A stretch of DNA of 64,000 nucleotides from Knoellia sinensis KCTC 19936 (GTDB lineage: Bacteria; Actinomycetota; Actinomycetes; Actinomycetales; Dermatophilaceae): contig NZ_AVPJ01000019.1 of assembly GCF_000768705.1 (NCBI RefSeq), positions 1 to 64,000 of the forward strand, given 5' to 3'. A program made the position numbers and the translations under genes. Shown piece by piece: positions 25,452 through 34,084 of the stretch. The notes under the pieces are model-generated. The model did not search any database, was not told the origin of the DNA, and was given only the letters and a program-made list of their open reading frames with translations. The first letter of the stretch is position 1. Each line of letters starts with the position of its first letter.

Positions 25452-25895
25452 TCACCGGCCGTTGAGGAAGCCGATCACCGTCGCTCCCCACCAGCCCACC
25501 TGCGACACCCCGGCGCTGCCAGCGGCGACGAGGAATGCCCCGCTAGCCACCAGTCCCGCGTAGCCGACCCAGATGGCTGCGTTGACGCGGCTGGCCACGT
25601 CGATGACGTCGGTCAGGCCGTGGTGACCAAGCAGCCGCCGGGCACCGGTCCAGTCCACGGCGAGGACGGCGCCGAAGCCCAGCACGAGACTGGCGAGGTG
25701 CACGAACAGCGCCACCTTGTGCAGGGTCGCGTCGGCATGGACGTGCGGCCCCATCCACGCGACGGCAGCGACCACTCCAGCCAGTGCCGCCGCCTGCACG
25801 AACGACAGGACGAGGGGCCCGATGAGTGCGCTCCCGTCGGTGCGTGGTTGCGGTGATGCGGGGACCGCGACAAGGGCGGGGGCGGTGTCGGTCAT
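25452..25895 (-). CDS. Small four-helix membrane protein, probably iron-regulated
   Basis: A 147-residue protein with about four membrane helices (LVLSFVQAAALAGVVAAVAWMG, KVALFVHLASLVLGFGAVLAVDW, VNAAIWVGYAGLVASGAFL, WWGATVIGFL). Histidines in GPHVHADATLHKVALFVHL and GHHGL are positioned such that haem or metal binding is conceivable. It is not a family I can name. Its start at 25895 is 23 nt from an IdeR/DtxR-like box (25918-25936) shared with the divergent lipoprotein gene. A role in iron or haem handling is inference from that site only. Confidence 0.65.
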   Translation of the reverse strand: MTDTAPALVAVPASPQPRTDGSALIGPLVLSFVQAAALAGVVAAVAWMGPHVHADATLHKVALFVHLASLVLGFGAVLAVDWTGARRLLGHHGLTDVIDVASRVNAAIWVGYAGLVASGAFLVAAGSAGVSQVGWWGATVIGFLNGR

Positions 25896-25917
25896 GGGAC
25901 TTCCCGTCAGTAGGTTG

Positions 25918-25936
25918 TTAGGTGAGGCTTACCTAA
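25918..25936. promoter_or_regulatory. IdeR/DtxR-type iron box
   Basis: TTAGGTGAGGCTTACCTAA matches the 19-bp consensus recalled for IdeR/DtxR (TTAGGTTAGGCTAACCTAA) at 17 of 19 positions and is itself a near-perfect inverted repeat. It sits between the divergent starts at 25895 and 25990, where it can control both under iron limitation. Confidence 0.82.
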
Positions 25937-25989
25937 GTCCATCGCACCGGCGGTGACAAGTCTGGGGAGCCCACTCACAGGAGAAACTC

Positions 25990-27411
25990 GTGAATCGCAC
26001 TGTGGCCGCAGCCTCTGCGCTCGTCCTCGCCGCGTCCCTGACCGCCTGCAGTTCTGGATCCGGCGATGCCGTGGCCGTGGCGTTGACATCGGCCGGTTGC
26101 CCCGACCTCTCACTGCCCGAACGGCCCCTCACCCTCCGGGTGCACAACAGCGGCGGGGAGGGTGGTTTCGAGGTCTACGACAGCGCCGGTGCGTCGGTCG
26201 CCAGGCTCGACCCGGTCAAGGCGGGCGCCCACGCCGACGTGGAGGTCGACCTCGGGGCCGGTCACTACGTGCTCGAGTGCGGACCCGAGGAGGCCACCTC
26301 CAGCCTCACCGTCGGAACTCCGTCCGATGAGCCCCTCGACCTGGGCTCGGCTGCACCGGCCGACAAGCCCGCAGTGGCCGGGTCTGGCACCTTCGACACC
26401 ACCAACCTTGTCGCCAACTCAGCTAAGTACGCACCCCAGATCGTTGACCCGACCATGCTCAACGCGTGGGGTCTCGCAAGCCGTCCGGCCGGGAAGGGCG
26501 GCCACTTCTGGGTTGCCGCGAGCGGCTCCGCCTCCTCGATCCAGTACGTCGGCGATGTTGCCGGCACGCCACTGCACCAGGACGACCTCCGGGTCGTGAC
26601 CGTGCCCGGGGACAAGGTCGAGGGTTTCGACACCCTGGGTGAGCCCACGGGCGTGATCTTCAACGACACGACGAACTTCGTCGTGGACCAGGGCGCGGTC
26701 AAGGGACCGGCGAAGTTCCTCTTCGCCACCGCCGACGGCACGATCAGCGCGTGGACCGAGACTGCTCAGCCGGGCGGCAGCGTGACTCGACCACCCTTCG
26801 CCACCAAGGTCGCCGACGACTCGGCCGACGGTGCGCAGTACTTCGGGCTGGCGATCTCGCCGACGGGTGACCAGCTCCTCGCTGCGGATTTCGGTACCTC
26901 GAGGATCGTGACGTTCTCCAGCACGTTCGAGGAGGAGGCGACGAAGGGCTTCAACAACCCGTTCCCCGGCTTCGCGCCGTTCAACGTCACGACCATCGAC
27001 GATCAGGTGCTCGTGTCCTATGCCAAGGTCGACGAGCCCGGTGAGGAGGTCCACGAGCCCGGAGCCGGGAGGGTTGCGGCGTTCACGGCCGACGGCGCGC
27101 TCGTCAAGGCTTTCGACGACCAGGGTGGCCTCGACGCGCCGTGGGGGATCGTCAAGGCGCCGGCGGGATTCGGGGGACTCGAGGGTGCCCTGCTCGTCGC
27201 CAACTTCGGGGACGGCACGATCTCGGCGTTCCGTGACGGGGCCTTCGTCGACTATGTGCGCGACGCTGACGGCGAGCCGGTCGTCGTGCCGGGCATCTGG
27301 GGGCTGCTGGCGGGCAACGGTGCGTCTCTCGGCGACGCCAAGGCGGTCTACTTCTCCGCCGGCCCACGGGGTGAGCAGGACGGCATTTTCGGTCGTATCG
27401 ACCCGAAGTAG
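25990..27411 (+). CDS. TIGR03118-family lipoprotein
   Basis: A 473-residue predicted lipoprotein: signal peptide with lipobox LTAC near residue 20, a first domain of about 90 residues with a beta-sandwich pattern, then a beta-propeller-like region typical of TIGR03118 proteins (LVANSAKYAPQIVDP, LNAWGLASRPAG, GKFLF-like repeats, NPFPGFAPFNV, LDAPWGIVKAPAGF). The family function is not established. The iron box upstream suggests a surface-exposed role under iron starvation. GTG 25990 is preceded by AGGAGA. A long hairpin at 27416 ends the transcript. Confidence 0.82.
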   Translation: MNRTVAAASALVLAASLTACSSGSGDAVAVALTSAGCPDLSLPERPLTLRVHNSGGEGGFEVYDSAGASVARLDPVKAGAHADVEVDLGAGHYVLECGPEEATSSLTVGTPSDEPLDLGSAAPADKPAVAGSGTFDTTNLVANSAKYAPQIVDPTMLNAWGLASRPAGKGGHFWVAASGSASSIQYVGDVAGTPLHQDDLRVVTVPGDKVEGFDTLGEPTGVIFNDTTNFVVDQGAVKGPAKFLFATADGTISAWTETAQPGGSVTRPPFATKVADDSADGAQYFGLAISPTGDQLLAADFGTSRIVTFSSTFEEEATKGFNNPFPGFAPFNVTTIDDQVLVSYAKVDEPGEEVHEPGAGRVAAFTADGALVKAFDDQGGLDAPWGIVKAPAGFGGLEGALLVANFGDGTISAFRDGAFVDYVRDADGEPVVVPGIWGLLAGNGASLGDAKAVYFSAGPRGEQDGIFGRIDPK

Positions 27412-27415
27412 TTTT

Positions 27416-27477
27416 CGTCTTTGTGCCCCAGTGGGACGGCGAGCGTCAGCGAGTTGTCCCACTGGGGCACAAAGACG
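27416..27477. terminator. 22-bp perfect inverted repeat, bidirectional terminator
   Basis: Arms 27416-27437 and 27456-27477 are perfectly complementary over 22 bp (arm includes TTTGTGCCCCAGTGGGAC), loop 18 nt, with TTTTCGTCTTT/AAAGACGA edges giving short T tracts in both directions. It starts 4 nt after the lipoprotein stop, between convergent genes. Confidence 0.85.
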
Positions 27478-27509
27478 AGGCACGTCCCGAGCACTCGAAC
27501 CCTGGCGTC

Positions 27510-28970
27510 TCAGACGGGCAGGAGTCGGGACACGAACTCTCTGAGCTGGGCGACGTTGGCGCACTCGTGCATGTCGACGATCTCGGCGTAGCGCAGGGCG
27601 ACTGAGTCGCTGCTGCCCCACATGCGGGCAGGTTCGGGATTGAGCCAGGACACGTGGCGGGCGCGGGAGGTGATCTCCCGCAGCATGTCGAACTGCGGGT
27701 CGGTGTGGTTTGAGCGGGCGTCGCCGAGGATGAGGACGGCCGTGCGGTGGCCGATGACGTCGAGGTGGTGCTCGACCACGTCGGCGAACACCGCGCCGTA
27801 GTCGCTGTTGCGGTGCCAGCGCGTCATGCGCGAGAGGTCGTCGAAGGCGTTGCTCAGGTCGCTGCCCGGGGCCGCGCCCAGCACCTCGTCGGTGAGGTCG
27901 TCGACGCGGTTGACGAAGCCGAGGATGCGGACGCGACGGAACTGGGCGGCGAGCGCTTGGACCAGCAGGATCGTGAAGCGCGAGAAGCCGGCCACCGACG
28001 TCGACAGGTCGCACAGGATCACGAGGTCGGGACGGTGCGGGCTCGCGTGCTGGAGCGCTGGACGAATGGGTACCCCGCCCGTGCTGAGCGAGCGTCGCAG
28101 GGTGCGCCGGATGTCGATCGAGCCGCGCGATGCGCGACGCCGGCGGGCCGCCAGCCGGGTCGCGAGCTTGCGCGAGAGCGGCTGGATCGCGCCCCGGAGC
28201 TCGTCCAGTTCGGCCGGCCCGGCGAGGAGGAAGGGCGTCCGGTCGGCAGGTGCGCGGACGGCATACCGGCTGATCCGTTCGGCGCCGCGCGCCTCGGCGT
28301 TGCGACGACGCGTCTCGGCCTCGACGCGGCGGCGGAAGGCAGCGACCTCCGAGCGGACCTCGTCGCGGGTGAAGCGGGAGGCGAAGCTGTTGCCGCTCGG
28401 CGCACCCCCGGCTCCGGACCCGGTGCCGCCGGACCCTCCGCTGCCGTCGCCGGATCCGCCCGGTGCGTCCTCGGCGGCATCCTGCATGCGGGCCAAGGCG
28501 CCCGCGATGGCGGTCTGCGGAGCGAGGGTGTCGAGCGCCTGCTGCGCCGAGAACGAGCCGGTCGTGGCTGCGTTGGCGAGGGCGCCGAGTTCCGCGACGA
28601 CCCGTGCTGCGAGGTCGTCGAGGGCGCGTTCGTCGCCCAGGGCGAGGGCTCGGGCGAGGTCGTCGCGGAGTTCGGCGGCGCGGTGGCGTCGGTCCTGGAT
28701 GGTGGCTGGGGGAGCGTCGGCGGTGATGCCCGACCGGTCGCCCAGGGCTGCGGGGAACCACACGTCGTAGAGGTCGTCGAAGACCTGTCGTTGCCCGGCC
28801 CGGCGCAGGAAGGCCGCCGCCAGCCCCTCACGGAGGCGTTCGCGGTCGTCGAGCCCGAGGACGTGGGCGGCGGCGCCGGCGTCCACGACCTCACTCGTGC
28901 CGACGACGACGCCGTGGCCGCGCAGGGCGCGCGCGAACCCGACGAGTCGGGAGTCGAGTGCGGTGGACAT
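27510..28970 (-). CDS. VWA-domain CoxE-like protein
   Basis: A 486-residue protein. The C-terminal half carries the CoxE-like von Willebrand A domain with the MIDAS motif DLSTS in DLVILCDLSTSVAG, a later Thr in the VDDLTDEV region and LILGDARSN. The N-terminal part has a helical domain and a Gly/Ser/Pro linker (GGSGDGSGGSGGTGSGAGG). VWA/MoxR pairs act in insertion of metals or assembly of complexes such as CO dehydrogenase; no such enzyme is nearby. ATG 28970 is 23 nt after the stop of the MoxR gene, its probable ATPase partner. Confidence 0.88.
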   Translation of the reverse strand: MSTALDSRLVGFARALRGHGVVVGTSEVVDAGAAAHVLGLDDRERLREGLAAAFLRRAGQRQVFDDLYDVWFPAALGDRSGITADAPPATIQDRRHRAAELRDDLARALALGDERALDDLAARVVAELGALANAATTGSFSAQQALDTLAPQTAIAGALARMQDAAEDAPGGSGDGSGGSGGTGSGAGGAPSGNSFASRFTRDEVRSEVAAFRRRVEAETRRRNAEARGAERISRYAVRAPADRTPFLLAGPAELDELRGAIQPLSRKLATRLAARRRRASRGSIDIRRTLRRSLSTGGVPIRPALQHASPHRPDLVILCDLSTSVAGFSRFTILLVQALAAQFRRVRILGFVNRVDDLTDEVLGAAPGSDLSNAFDDLSRMTRWHRNSDYGAVFADVVEHHLDVIGHRTAVLILGDARSNHTDPQFDMLREITSRARHVSWLNPEPARMWGSSDSVALRYAEIVDMHECANVAQLREFVSRLLPV

Positions 28971-28993
28971 GGCGGTGTGGTCCGGCAGCCGGA

Positions 28994-29905
28994 TCAGGCG
29001 GGCGCGGGAAGGTCGAGGGCGACGGCCGCGCGCTCGATGTCGTCCTGGTGCTTGAGGAGGACGCCGAGGTTGTCGCGGACCAAGTCGGCGCTGAGGTCGT
29101 TGTCCTGGGTGGCGCCGAGGGCGATGAGGGTGCGCGCCCAGTCGACCGTCTCGGACACGGACGGTGCCTTGCGCAGCCGGAGTTCGCGCAGGCGCTGGAC
29201 GAGGCGCACGACGGATGCCACGAGCGCATCGTCGAGGCCCGGCGCGCGGAGCGTGACGATCCGCTGCTCGAGCTCGGCGGAGGGATAGTCGATGTGGAGG
29301 AAGAGGCACCGCCGACGCAAGGCCTCCGAGAGCTCGCGGGTCGCGTTCGAGGTGAGGACGACAAAGGGCTGATGGGTGGCCGTGATGGTGCCGAGTTCGG
29401 GCACGGTCACCTGGAAGTCGCCGAGGATCTCGAGGAGCAGGCCCTCGATCTCGACGTCGGCCTTGTCGAGCTCGTCGATGAGGAGCACGACCGGTTCGTC
29501 GCTGCGGATGGCGGCGAGAAGGGGGCGGGGGAGCAGGAACTCGTCGCTGAAGATGTTGTCCCGCAACGCATCCCAGCCGTCCGAGGCATCCTTCTCGGCG
29601 GTGATGCGGAGGAGCTGCTTGGCGTGGTTCCACTCATAGAGGGCGCGGGCCTCGTCCACCCCCTCGTAGCACTGGAGCCGGATGAGCTTGGCGCCCGTGG
29701 CTGCGGCCACGGCCTTGGCGAGTTCGGTCTTGCCCACGCCGGCCGGACCTTCGACCAGCAGCGGCTTGCCCAACTGGTCGGCGAGGAACGCGGTCGTGGC
29801 GATGGCGTCGGACGCGAGGTAGCCGGTGACCGCGAGGCGCTCGCGCACCTCGTCGACGGTGCCGAAGCGCGGGGTGGCGGGTGCAGGAGGTGCCGAAGTG
29901 CTCAC
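28994..29905 (-). CDS. MoxR-family AAA+ ATPase (second copy)
   Basis: A 303-residue AAA+ ATPase: Walker A EGPAGVGKTE, Walker B LLIDELDKAD, sensor-1 LTSNATRE. It is more like the CoxD/NorQ-type MoxR branch than the enzyme at 2145, in keeping with its CoxE-like VWA partner. GTG 29905 (VSTSAPPAP) is chosen because GAGG stands about 9 nt before it; the frame continues far upstream without a credible start. It is divergent from the PfkB kinase gene. Confidence 0.9.
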   Translation of the reverse strand: MSTSAPPAPATPRFGTVDEVRERLAVTGYLASDAIATTAFLADQLGKPLLVEGPAGVGKTELAKAVAAATGAKLIRLQCYEGVDEARALYEWNHAKQLLRITAEKDASDGWDALRDNIFSDEFLLPRPLLAAIRSDEPVVLLIDELDKADVEIEGLLLEILGDFQVTVPELGTITATHQPFVVLTSNATRELSEALRRRCLFLHIDYPSAELEQRIVTLRAPGLDDALVASVVRLVQRLRELRLRKAPSVSETVDWARTLIALGATQDNDLSADLVRDNLGVLLKHQDDIERAAVALDLPAPA

Positions 29906-29950
29906 GGTGACATCCTCGCAGTCGGGGGCGGACGGCATACGCTGCGGTTC

Positions 29951-30886
29951 ATGTCTCCACGGGTGATCCACACCGCACAGGCACTGGTCGACGTCGTCGT
30001 GGAGGTGCCCGCGCTGCCGAGGCGCGGCGGCAATGTCATGGCTCCGCCGCCGAAGGAGTACGCCGGGGGAGCGGTCAACATCCTCCTCGCGGCGGCGCGT
30101 CAGGGAGCCGAGTGCATGCATGCGGGAGCGACGGGGACGGGCCCGCACGGCGAGCTCATCCGGGCGGCGCTCAAGGCGGAGGGCGTCACGGTGTCGAGCC
30201 CGACGGTGCCGGACCTCGACACCGGGATCTGCGTCGTCATGCTCGAGCCGACGGCTGAGCGGACGTTCGTCACGACGCAGGCGGCGGAGCGGCTCATCAG
30301 CGTGGAGTCCCTGCAGACGTCCGAGCCCGTGGCGGGTGATCTCGTGTGCGTGAGCGGCTACTCGTTGACGGGAACCACGCGAGATCCGTTGCTGGAGTGG
30401 CTTGCTGGGCTTCCTGAGGGTGTCGAGGTCGTCCTCGATCCGGGGGCGATCTTCGCCGAGCTCGACGACGACATCCGCGAGCGCATGCTCGCGATGACGA
30501 CGGTCTGGACGGGCAACGCGGAGGAGAGCGAGGCGCTGACCGGCGAAGCCGACATCGTCGTGGCGGTGGCGAAGTGCGTCGAGCACCTTCCGCCCGGTGC
30601 TGTCGCGATCGTGCGCGACGGGCCCGAAGGATGCGCCGTGCATGCCGACGGTGAGACCACCGACCTCGACGGCTACCCGCAGAAGCCGGTCGACACCAAC
30701 GGTGCAGGAGACACCCACACCGGTGTCCTCGTGGCCTGTCGTGCCGGCGGGCTGTCGTGGGTCGAGGCAGCCCGCCGAGCCAACGCCGGAGGGGCCATCA
30801 AGGTGACGCGGCGGGGGCCCGCGACGGCCCCGAGGGCAGACGAGATCGACGCGTTCCTGGCGCGCCAGTCGGTTGACTCGCGGTAG
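29951..30886 (+). CDS. PfkB-family carbohydrate kinase
   Basis: A 311-residue ribokinase-like enzyme. The N-terminal sugar-binding region has PALPRRGGNV and KEYAGGAVNILLAAARQG, and the C-terminal catalytic signature is VDTNGAGDTHTG, with the base Asp, followed by RRANAGGAIKVTRRGPATAP. It phosphorylates a sugar or nucleoside with ATP; PSUK-like, fructokinase-like and adenosine-kinase-like members look alike, and specificity cannot be told. ATG 29951 follows TACGCT (29938-29943) by 7 nt, a leaderless pattern. The 231 nt after it hold nothing I can assign. Confidence 0.88.
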   Translation: MSPRVIHTAQALVDVVVEVPALPRRGGNVMAPPPKEYAGGAVNILLAAARQGAECMHAGATGTGPHGELIRAALKAEGVTVSSPTVPDLDTGICVVMLEPTAERTFVTTQAAERLISVESLQTSEPVAGDLVCVSGYSLTGTTRDPLLEWLAGLPEGVEVVLDPGAIFAELDDDIRERMLAMTTVWTGNAEESEALTGEADIVVAVAKCVEHLPPGAVAIVRDGPEGCAVHADGETTDLDGYPQKPVDTNGAGDTHTGVLVACRAGGLSWVEAARRANAGGAIKVTRRGPATAPRADEIDAFLARQSVDSR

Positions 30887-31117
30887 GTGGATCTGTCGCG
30901 AATCGACAGCCGGTGGCAGGTTTGTGCCATCAATCCGAACGGCTGCGCGCACCTCGGCAGCAGGGCCATTCTGAGAGACGTGGCTGATCCACCTCTCGCA
31001 CGCCGAGCCGGCGGCACGAGGGCTTGACGCATTGCGCCTCGAGGTCGTCTGAGCCGGCACCCGACCTCCTCATTTCCTGCTGCACGATGCCCTGAACACG
31101 GGCGAAATGAGGACCTC

Positions 31118-33037
31118 ATGCATTCCACACCCATTGGCGAGCGAGGCCGCTCGTCTCGACGAGCACGACGCGGCCGAGTGGCTCTCACGGCGATCGTCGG
31201 TCTCCTTCTCGCGCTGGGCCTGACCGTGCCCAATGCCTTTGCTGCCGACGGCCCGTTCGTCATCGAGGGCACGATTCCCGATGCGAACATCGATCCGATT
31301 CCCGACGTCTTCGGCAGCGTCAAGGAACTCGGACCCGTCAACGGCAACTCGACGAAGATCATCCGCATCCACAGTGACGCGGTCCCGACCCTGGAGAAGA
31401 CCAACCCGAACTCCCAGGTCGACCTCCGCCAAGCCTGGCTCGACACCGCGCGGGACCCCAGCACCAATGACGACTGGCTGTACTTCGCGTGGGAGCGCGA
31501 CTCCAACACCGGCAGCGGGTTCATTGCGTACGAATTCATGCAGAACGAGGCACCCGCGAGCTGTGCCTACGAGACAGCGACCGAGGCGCAACTCATCGCC
31601 ACCTGCAACCCCTGGGCCAACCGCACCGCGGGCGACTTCATGATCCTGTGGGACCAGCAGGGCGGCAGCACCGCCCGGTACCTGCGCACGTGGTCCGGCA
31701 CCGCTCCCAACCTCGTCCTCAGCGGGCTCCAACCGCTCAACGACGAGGTCTCGCAGGTGGCCTACGGTTCGGGCGGTTTCCGCGGCGAGGCTGCGGTCAA
31801 CCTGACGGACACCATCTTCGGCGGCGTCACGCGATGCCTGTCGTTCGCCAACACCATCCCGAGCACGGTCACCGGCAACTCGGACGAGGCTGACTACAAG
31901 GACACGATCCTGAGGACGACCCCACCGATCACGAACTGCGAGTCGACGACCGTGACGACGCCCAAGGATGGCGATGGAGCGGACATCCCCAACGGTGGTC
32001 TCTCGATCGGCACGGGCGTGGTGGCGGTCAAGGACTCAGCCGTCGTTGACATCGAGGGCGGCACCTCCACTCCCGCAGGCTCGGTCGCGTTCCACCTCTG
32101 CAAGGTCGACGCGCCTGACCTGTGCGCCACGGGAGGCACGTCGGTGGGTTCGACGAACCTCAGTGGCGCTGCCTATCCGGCGACCGTGGTCTCGCCCACG
32201 GCCCATCTCACGTCGGTAGGCCGCTACTGCTGGCGCGCCGTCTTCAGCGGCGACACCGCCAACGGCATCCCCGGCTCGTCCGACTCCAGGGCAAATGAGT
32301 GCTTCACGGTCAACCCTGTGACGCCGGGACTCGCCACCACGGCAGGACCCGGCGGGCTCCTGGGCTCGGCCGTGACCGACTCGGCAACCCTGAGCGGCCT
32401 GGCCACCCAGCCGGCCAACCCCGTCATCAACCTCAATGGTGCGGCGGGTGCGGCAGCGGGTGGAACCATCACGTTCAAGCTGTTCGGCCCGGGCAACTGC
32501 ACGACCCTCGCCCACACCTCGGCGACGGTCCCAGTGAGCGGCAACGGGACCTACAACACGCCCAACCCGCAGTTCGTGCCGACGGCACCTGGCACCTATC
32601 ACTGGGTTGCGACCTACAGCGGGAACTCCCCGAACAACAACGGGACGACCCACAATACCGGTTGCACGGATGACAACGAGGACGTCGTCATCACCACGGT
32701 CCCGTCGAGCCTCACCTCGGCGCAGTCATTCATCCCGAACGACTCCGTCACCGTGAGCGCCACGGCTGGCGGTGCGATGGCCGGCACGGTCACGTTCACG
32801 GCCTACGAGACGTCCGACTGCACCGGCACGGCACTCCTCACTGAGGACCAGACGGTGGCGGGCAACTCGCCGCAGACGGTGAGCACCACCAACACCACGG
32901 TGTCGACCACAGCGGCCGACATCTCGTGGAAGGTGAGCTTCGACAGCACCAACCCGGCGCAGCGTGACATCGACGACTCGTGCCACGAGTCGTCCACGCT
33001 GACGATCAACAACGGCGGCACCGTCACCAGCCCGTAG
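31118..33037 (+). CDS. Secreted Ig-like repeat protein
   Basis: A 639-residue exported protein: a basic N-terminus, then the hydrophobic stretch VALTAIVGLLLALGLTVPNAFA as signal peptide. Residues 45-270 form a large N-terminal domain (KIIRIHSDA, DDWLYFAWERDSNTGSGFIA) found in actinobacterial surface proteins. After that come three Ig-like repeats of about 115 residues, each with GTVTF- or GSVAF-type strands and the pattern YCWRAVFSGD, YHWVATYSGN or ISWKVSFDST before a Cys-containing end. No LPXTG signal or membrane tail is visible, so it is probably released. It may bind to surfaces or matrix; that is inference. Confidence 0.78.
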   Translation: MHSTPIGERGRSSRRARRGRVALTAIVGLLLALGLTVPNAFAADGPFVIEGTIPDANIDPIPDVFGSVKELGPVNGNSTKIIRIHSDAVPTLEKTNPNSQVDLRQAWLDTARDPSTNDDWLYFAWERDSNTGSGFIAYEFMQNEAPASCAYETATEAQLIATCNPWANRTAGDFMILWDQQGGSTARYLRTWSGTAPNLVLSGLQPLNDEVSQVAYGSGGFRGEAAVNLTDTIFGGVTRCLSFANTIPSTVTGNSDEADYKDTILRTTPPITNCESTTVTTPKDGDGADIPNGGLSIGTGVVAVKDSAVVDIEGGTSTPAGSVAFHLCKVDAPDLCATGGTSVGSTNLSGAAYPATVVSPTAHLTSVGRYCWRAVFSGDTANGIPGSSDSRANECFTVNPVTPGLATTAGPGGLLGSAVTDSATLSGLATQPANPVINLNGAAGAAAGGTITFKLFGPGNCTTLAHTSATVPVSGNGTYNTPNPQFVPTAPGTYHWVATYSGNSPNNNGTTHNTGCTDDNEDVVITTVPSSLTSAQSFIPNDSVTVSATAGGAMAGTVTFTAYETSDCTGTALLTEDQTVAGNSPQTVSTTNTTVSTTAADISWKVSFDSTNPAQRDIDDSCHESSTLTINNGGTVTSP

Positions 33038-33064
33038 GGGCGTCGCCGCCCACCCCACCATCGG

Positions 33065-33104
33065 CCGGACCGGGGACCCATCCCCTCCAGGGACCTCGGT
33101 CCGG
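33065..33104 (+). terminator. Hairpin downstream of the Ig-repeat gene
   Basis: CCGGACCG (33065-33072) pairs with CGGTCCGG (33097-33104), extended by about three further pairs inwards. It lies 27 nt after the stop at 33037 and before the repeat array. Confidence 0.6.
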
Positions 33105-33121
33105 TCCCGGGTGCCCGCCTG

Positions 33122-33400
33122 CCGTCCCGAAGTCAACCAATTGGACGGTTGAGAACGGATCAGGCGGTATGCCGTCCACCCGCCAGTCCGCCGGCCTGTC
33201 CACCTGCCGTACCGAACTCACCCAATTGGACGGTTGAGAACGGATCAGGCGGTATGCAGTCCACCCACCAGTCCGCCCGCCTGTCCACCTGCCGTCCCGA
33301 ACTCACCCAATTGGACGGTTGGGGACGGATCAGCGCGTATGCCGTCCGCCCGCCTGCCGTCCCGAACTCACCCAATTGGACGGTTGGGGACGGATCAGCT
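33122..33400. repeat. CAATTGG repeat array 1 (four units)
   Basis: Four copies of GAACTCACCCAATTGGACGG, the first diverged, have cores at 33138, 33223, 33308 and 33373, so the periods are 85, 85 and 65 nt. Each core is followed by GTT-GAGAACGGATCAG or GTT-GGGGACGGATCAG and a segment with GTATGCCGTCC. The array plus the hairpin at 33065 fill the 357-nt gap between convergent genes; its last unit supplies the stop codon region of the small gene ending at 33395. Confidence 0.95.
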
Positions 33401-33580
33401 CGGGTGGCCTTCCGCCTCTGCGGACTCCGGGTCAGCCTCGGCCGCAGCCGCCTTGGCATCGGTCAACGCGCGCGCTCGGCGACGGTCGAGGAGCATCTTG
33501 CCCAAGCTCCCGACGACGACGGCGCCGACCGTTCCCGACATGATCCAGGCGAAGGCGGACGGTTCGTCCGAGCGATCCAT
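33395..33580 (-). CDS. Small single-span membrane protein
   Basis: A 61-residue protein: one hydrophobic helix (FAWIMSGTVGAVVVGSLGKM) followed by a basic segment (LLDRRRARAL) and an acidic tail, the topology of a small membrane regulator. ATG 33580 has a good GAGGAG Shine-Dalgarno sequence, and it lies 28 nt after the stop of the MerR gene on the same strand, which supports its being real. The TGA stop falls inside the last unit of repeat array 1, so the repeat may have altered its C-terminus. No family recognised. Confidence 0.6.
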   Translation of the reverse strand: MDRSDEPSAFAWIMSGTVGAVVVGSLGKMLLDRRRARALTDAKAAAAEADPESAEAEGHPS

Positions 33581-33608
33581 GCAGGTCTCCTCGAGTCAGT
33601 CCCAGCGG

Positions 33609-34019
33609 TCAGCCGGGGAGTTTTGACAGGTCCTCGCGACAACGGTCCTCGAAACCGGCCAGCTCGGTCAAGGCGTCCTCGATGTCACGTCGGCGCTGCT
33701 CCAGGTCGGTGCGGCGCTCGTCGATCTGGCCGAGGACGTACTCGAGTTGGCTGCGGCGGCCGCGCGGTGCGTCGTAGAGGTCGATGATCGTGCGGATCTC
33801 CTCGAGCGGGAAGCCGAGTCGCTTGCCGCGCAGGATGAGGCCGAGGCGGGTCTTGTCACGCCGGTGATAGATGCGGGTGGTGCCGTGCCGCTCGGGGGAG
33901 ATCAGGCCGAGCTCCTCGTAATGGCGGACCGTCCGGTGGGTCACGTCGAACTCCTCGGCGATCTCACGGATCGTCCAGGTTTCGACCTCGCCCTCAGGGT
34001 CTCGCGCGCGGCTTGCCAT
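33609..34019 (-). CDS. MerR-family regulator (LiuR-like)
   Basis: A 136-residue MerR-type activator/repressor: the N-terminal winged helix is TIREIAEEFDVTHRTVRHYEELGLISP, then RIYHRRDKTRLGLILRGKRLGF, and a long coiled coil for dimerisation (residues 90-125). There is no cysteine metal site in the C-terminal part. It is divergent from an acyl-CoA dehydrogenase and a carboxyltransferase gene, the context of LiuR, regulator of leucine/isovalerate catabolism. A palindrome at 34038-34053 is its probable operator. ATG 34019 follows AATACT by 7 nt. Confidence 0.85.
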   Translation of the reverse strand: MASRARDPEGEVETWTIREIAEEFDVTHRTVRHYEELGLISPERHGTTRIYHRRDKTRLGLILRGKRLGFPLEEIRTIIDLYDAPRGRRSQLEYVLGQIDERRTDLEQRRRDIEDALTELAGFEDRCREDLSKLPG

Positions 34020-34037
34020 GCCGGGCAGTATTGCTTT

Positions 34038-34053
34038 ACGTTGACGTCAACGT
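34038..34053. promoter_or_regulatory. Palindromic operator between merR and acyl-CoA dehydrogenase genes
   Basis: ACGTTGACGTCAACGT is a perfect 16-bp palindrome built of ACGT steps spaced 6 nt apart, in the 65-nt divergent intergenic region. It lies just upstream of the regulator's -10 box (34032-34027), where the -35 would be, and is the expected target of the MerR protein. Confidence 0.7.
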
Positions 34054-34084
34054 CAAGCAGCGTGCACCACCCGAGAGGACAACG

